A stretch of 64,000 nucleotides of DNA, from NCBI GenBank assembly GCA_045106765.1, contig JBGCFD010000125.1, forward strand, positions 22,220 to 86,219, given 5' to 3'. A program made the position numbers and the translations under genes. Origin of the DNA: CAJQQY01 sp045106765 (GTDB lineage Bacteria > Bacteroidota > Bacteroidia > Chitinophagales > Saprospiraceae). Of the stretch, positions 61,478-64,000 are shown one piece after another (within the stretch, counting starts at the first letter, position 1; each line of letters starts with the position of its first letter). The notes beneath the pieces were generated by a model. That model made no database searches, was not told where the DNA came from, and saw only the letters and a list, made by a program, of their open reading frames with translations.

Positions 61478-62344
61478 ATGATGATAAAATTAAAATTCAT
61501 CTCTCTTCTATTTCTGTCTTTACTTTTTTTAGATTCATCTTTTTCACAAATTGACTTTTCTACTCATCAATATTTTTATACTTTCCCTTTGAATCCTGCG
61601 ATGGCAGGAATGGATGATAAAGCTGTAATCTCATTTTACAGAAAAAATATTAGTTCCAAAAACACCATACTTAGTGGTGAATTTCCTAGTAAAATACTAA
61701 ATAGTAACATTGGTATTATTATAAATAGAAATTATAATAGCTCTGTATCTTTTGTTGGTAAAACCACAAAAAACAGGCTAGGACTTGCGTATAATTATAA
61801 TTTCGATTTTTCTGATTTTGCTAGACTTCGACTAGGTTTTCAATTTACTCATATCGCAGCCACTTATGATAATTTTTCTACCAATATAGATGCACATTGG
61901 TTTACTGCAAATGATTTTAATTTAGGTGCGGTGATTATTAGTCATAATTTTAAATTTGGTGTAGGAATATTAAATATTTTAAACCCGACAATTGATGGTA
62001 AATCTTCTATGCATCCATTAATTGATGAAAAAAGAAATGCTGTTTTTACCTTTTCTTATAATACTATTTTAAATCAAAAATTTGAATTAATTCCTGCTAT
62101 GTTGATTAATATTGAAAATAAAAAAGTTCTTGTTTCTGATTTTTCTCTCTATCTCAATTTTAGAAAAAAATTATTTTTGGGAACTACTTTTCGTCATGGA
62201 AAAAATCAACGAAACAAAACCATTAGAAATTTGATTGGATTATTGGGTATTCACTTTAAAGAAAAATTAATTTTTCAAATCTCAATAAATCCAAAAAACG
62301 AATCAAATTCATACGTTCAATTTTTAACTCAATATAAATTCTAA
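61478..62344 (+). CDS. PorP/SprF family outer-membrane protein (second copy)
   Basis: This 288-residue protein has a signal peptide (KLKFISLLFLSLLFLDSSFSQ), then the same kind of beginning as its neighbour (DFSTHQYFYTFPLNPAMAGMDDKAVISFYRKN) and a barrel ending QFLTQYKF. It is clearly related to the preceding gene but diverged, suggesting an old tandem duplication with separate roles. ATG ATG starts are available; either fits. The following membrane-protein gene is 15 bases downstream. Confidence 0.88.
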   Translation: MMIKLKFISLLFLSLLFLDSSFSQIDFSTHQYFYTFPLNPAMAGMDDKAVISFYRKNISSKNTILSGEFPSKILNSNIGIIINRNYNSSVSFVGKTTKNRLGLAYNYNFDFSDFARLRLGFQFTHIAATYDNFSTNIDAHWFTANDFNLGAVIISHNFKFGVGILNILNPTIDGKSSMHPLIDEKRNAVFTFSYNTILNQKFELIPAMLINIENKKVLVSDFSLYLNFRKKLFLGTTFRHGKNQRNKTIRNLIGLLGIHFKEKLIFQISINPKNESNSYVQFLTQYKF

Positions 62345-62359
62345 CTCCACCTTCAACAC

Positions 62360-62704
62360 TTGAAAAATAACAATAATATTGCAAGATTTAATTCTATTGC
62401 ATCCAAAATATTTCTTTGGATATTTTTCGCTATTCTAATTTTAAATATTGCAGGAGTTCTTTACCAAGGAAAGCGCACCTCCAACTTTATGGAACATCAT
62501 CCTGATGGAGGCAATAATATGGGGATATTCATTGCTCTATACCTGATGATTGAAATATATATACTTTTCTTATTATTGTGGACTTGGCTTATTTCTCAAA
62601 TCAAAGATTGGCAAAAGTTTAAATTAACTCAATTAATTATCCTTTTTATCATTGGAATTCTTCCTGGATTGATTTTAGCAATCGGCTCTTTTTTCAAAAA
62701 ATAA
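62360..62704 (+). CDS. Small three-span membrane protein, hypothetical
   Basis: This 114-residue protein appears to start at TTG 62360, because no ATG comes before residue 38. It has about three hydrophobic spans (KIFLWIFFAILILNIAGVLY, IFIALYLMIEIYILFLLLWTWLI and QLIILFIIGILPGLILAIGSFF). No family is recognised. It is probably co-transcribed with the PorP/SprF pair (15-base gap) and the LytTR regulator (46-base gap). Confidence 0.6.
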   Translation: MKNNNNIARFNSIASKIFLWIFFAILILNIAGVLYQGKRTSNFMEHHPDGGNNMGIFIALYLMIEIYILFLLLWTWLISQIKDWQKFKLTQLIILFIIGILPGLILAIGSFFKK

Positions 62705-62750
62705 TAATGATTTAGATTTTTTTTGATATTTTGTAAATAAAAAACAAATA

Positions 62751-63494
62751 ATGAAATTGACTGCCGCGATTGTAGATGATGTAGCCCAAGCAAGAGCAAC
62801 GCTCAAAGAAGATTTAGCCAATTACTGCCCTGATATCGAAATCATTGGCGAAGCTGACGGAGTGATAACTGGTTCCAAACTTTTAAATAAAATAAAACCT
62901 GATGTCGTTTTTTTAGATATCCAGTTGCAAGATGGAACTGGATTTGATATTTTGGAAATCCTTGGGAATATTTCGTTTCAAGTAATTTTCACAACAGCCT
63001 CTGATGAGTTCGCAATCAAAGCATTCAAATTTTCAGCAGTTGATTATTTGCTTAAACCTGTCGACCCAGATGAACTAATCGTAGCTGTTCAAAAAATTTC
63101 AAAAGTCAATAATTCGACGCAAGAAAATTACGACTTGTTACTGAATACCGTCAAAGAACAAAGTGCTCCCAAACGGATGGCTCTGCACACTTTGGAAAAA
63201 ATCCATGTAACCGAGATTGCCGATATTGTTCGATGTGAATCAAATGGCAACTACACTACTTTTTATTTTAAGGATGGGCAAAAATTATTAGTCACCAAAA
63301 CGTTAAAAGAATACGATCAAATGTTGAGTGAATATAAATTTGCCCGAGTACATCAATCACACTTGATCAATGCCCAACAAATCAAAGAGTTTGTCAAAGT
63401 TGATGGAGGATATATTGTAATGCGAGATGGCTCAAAAATTCCAGTTTCGCTTCGCAAAAAATCGGTAGTAATGAAGTTGCTAGACAATTTATAA
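62751..63494 (+). CDS. LytTR-type response regulator
   Basis: This 247-residue protein has an N-terminal receiver domain with acidic residues in VDD (8-10), phospho-acceptor D56 in VVFLDIQLQDG and the conserved lysine in LLKPVDPDE. A C-terminal LytTR DNA-binding domain (about 145-245) contains IVRCESNGNYTTFYFKDGQKLLVTKTLKEYDQML and FARVHQSHLIN. LytTR regulators pair with LytS-type kinases, and the propeller sensor at 57-60.1 kb is the obvious partner. The intervening PorP/SprF genes may be part of the controlled set. Confidence 0.95.
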   Translation: MKLTAAIVDDVAQARATLKEDLANYCPDIEIIGEADGVITGSKLLNKIKPDVVFLDIQLQDGTGFDILEILGNISFQVIFTTASDEFAIKAFKFSAVDYLLKPVDPDELIVAVQKISKVNNSTQENYDLLLNTVKEQSAPKRMALHTLEKIHVTEIADIVRCESNGNYTTFYFKDGQKLLVTKTLKEYDQMLSEYKFARVHQSHLINAQQIKEFVKVDGGYIVMRDGSKIPVSLRKKSVVMKLLDNL

Positions 63495-63566
63495 TTCTAT
63501 TATCAAACCTAAATTCCATAAAACCTTTTGAATAGATTTTTCAAAAAATCTACAACCAATCAATTT

Positions 63567-64000
63567 ATGAAAACCTTCCTTTTGCAAATATTTGCTTTTC
63601 TTTTTTTTCCAATATTAATTGTTGGTCAAGTAGATTCTGTGGTTTTATCCGCTGATAAATTATTATTAAAAGACATTCGTCCTGCTAAAATATTAGAAAC
63701 TAACCAACAAGTCTATGCAGCGACTCGATCCATGAAAGAGTTGAAAGAATTACCATTTTCCATTCATGTAATTCCCAAAGAAGAGATTCGAGACAATGGT
63801 TATCGGACTTTAGTTGATGCATTAAAAATGGCTCCCGGTATCAAAATTTCACAACCTGGAAATGCTTTGGAAGGAGAAACATTTTTGATGCGAGGATTGA
63901 TGGGAAATACTTATACTAAAATTTTGATCAACGGAAATCCAATCAAACCCGTAGTCGTTCGAGGAATGCCAATTGGTGCTCAACTTCCCATTCAACAAGC
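63567..64000 (+). CDS. TonB-dependent receptor, partial (runs off the window)
   Basis: The frame from ATG 63567 continues past the end of the window, giving 144 complete codons. It has a signal peptide (TFLLQIFAFLFFPILIVGQ) and, from about residue 60, a plug domain: ELPFSIHVIPKEEIRDNGYRTLVDALKMAPGIKISQPGNALEGETFLMRGLMGNTYTKILINGNPIKP. This is the start of an outer-membrane active transporter that needs TonB energy. It follows the LytTR gene by 72 bases. Its substrate cannot be seen from this part. Confidence 0.9.
   Translation, partial: MKTFLLQIFAFLFFPILIVGQVDSVVLSADKLLLKDIRPAKILETNQQVYAATRSMKELKELPFSIHVIPKEEIRDNGYRTLVDALKMAPGIKISQPGNALEGETFLMRGLMGNTYTKILINGNPIKPVVVRGMPIGAQLPIQQ

Noticed and set aside
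1..64000. CRISPR arrays, tRNA or rRNA genes and insertion sequences with transposases
   Set aside because: I looked for regularly spaced repeats, cloverleaf-like sequence and transposase frames and saw none; the recurrent palindromes are few and irregularly spaced.

Overview
The window is AT-rich (roughly one third G+C) chromosomal DNA from a member of the Bacteroidota, most likely a Saprospiria-like or flavobacteria-like lineage. The evidence is two secreted proteins with type IX secretion (T9SS) C-terminal sorting domains, two PorP/SprF proteins, weak Shine-Dalgarno sequences, TAnnTTTG-type -7 promoter motifs, a two-component propeller/LytS kinase with a LytTR regulator, and Bacteroidota-type IlvD, IlvA and DUF5723 proteins. 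I see no rRNA, tRNA, CRISPR array, phage or insertion sequence with a transposase.

Layout. 1-3.4 kb: rfbA, a receiver-only response regulator, Crp/Fnr, DinB and a DUF4442 thioesterase-like gene. 3.7-10.7 kb: a branched-chain amino-acid operon read leftward, ilvD-ilvB-ilvN-ilvC-ilvA. Ahead of it lies a previously unlisted 28-codon leader peptide packed with Ile and Val codons, then an attenuator-type terminator and a matching antiterminator segment. ilvD itself carries an in-frame TAA at codon 40. 10.9-16.4 kb: pseudouridine synthase, DUF1015, low-molecular-weight phosphatase, a T9SS cargo protein and gpsA. 17-21.4 kb: a 1107-residue GPAT-HAD-AGPAT fusion and a divergent lipase-like hydrolase. 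22.2-25.5 kb: a YtrA-type GntR/ABC operon with two palindromic operators. 25.5-36.2 kb: a LAS-like membrane protein, BtpA, PsuG, a hydrolase-OsmC fusion, a Rof-like protein, a T9SS esterase, DUF5723, a lipoprotein and a beta-CASP nuclease. 36.8-42 kb: DUF547, smpB, YbjQ, gpmI, lipoproteins and OmpA. 42.3-47 kb: a leftward operon (phasin-like, DUF4304, BTAD regulator) divergent from a wax-ester synthase/DGAT fused to an SCP2 domain. 47-55 kb: M1 peptidase, galE, cysQ, glycosyltransferase, thioredoxin lipoprotein and a TPR protein. 55.5-64 kb: sensory genes including a kinase with Asn in place of the phospho-acceptor His, the propeller/LytS kinase, two PorP/SprF genes, a LytTR regulator and the start of a TonB-dependent receptor.

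How the genes work together. GpsA (sn-glycerol-3-phosphate), the acyltransferase fusion (lysophosphatidate, phosphatidate and possibly a phosphatase step) and the WS/DGAT could together supply storage neutral lipid, with the phasin-like protein as a candidate granule protein. This is inference from families and position.

Intergenic DNA is unusually rich in palindromes. At least five families recur with their own conserved sequence words. The most striking are a CCACATAGGCACATAG family (four copies) and a GC-rich, about 300 bp element with distinguishable ends, one full copy and one internally deleted copy in opposite orientation.
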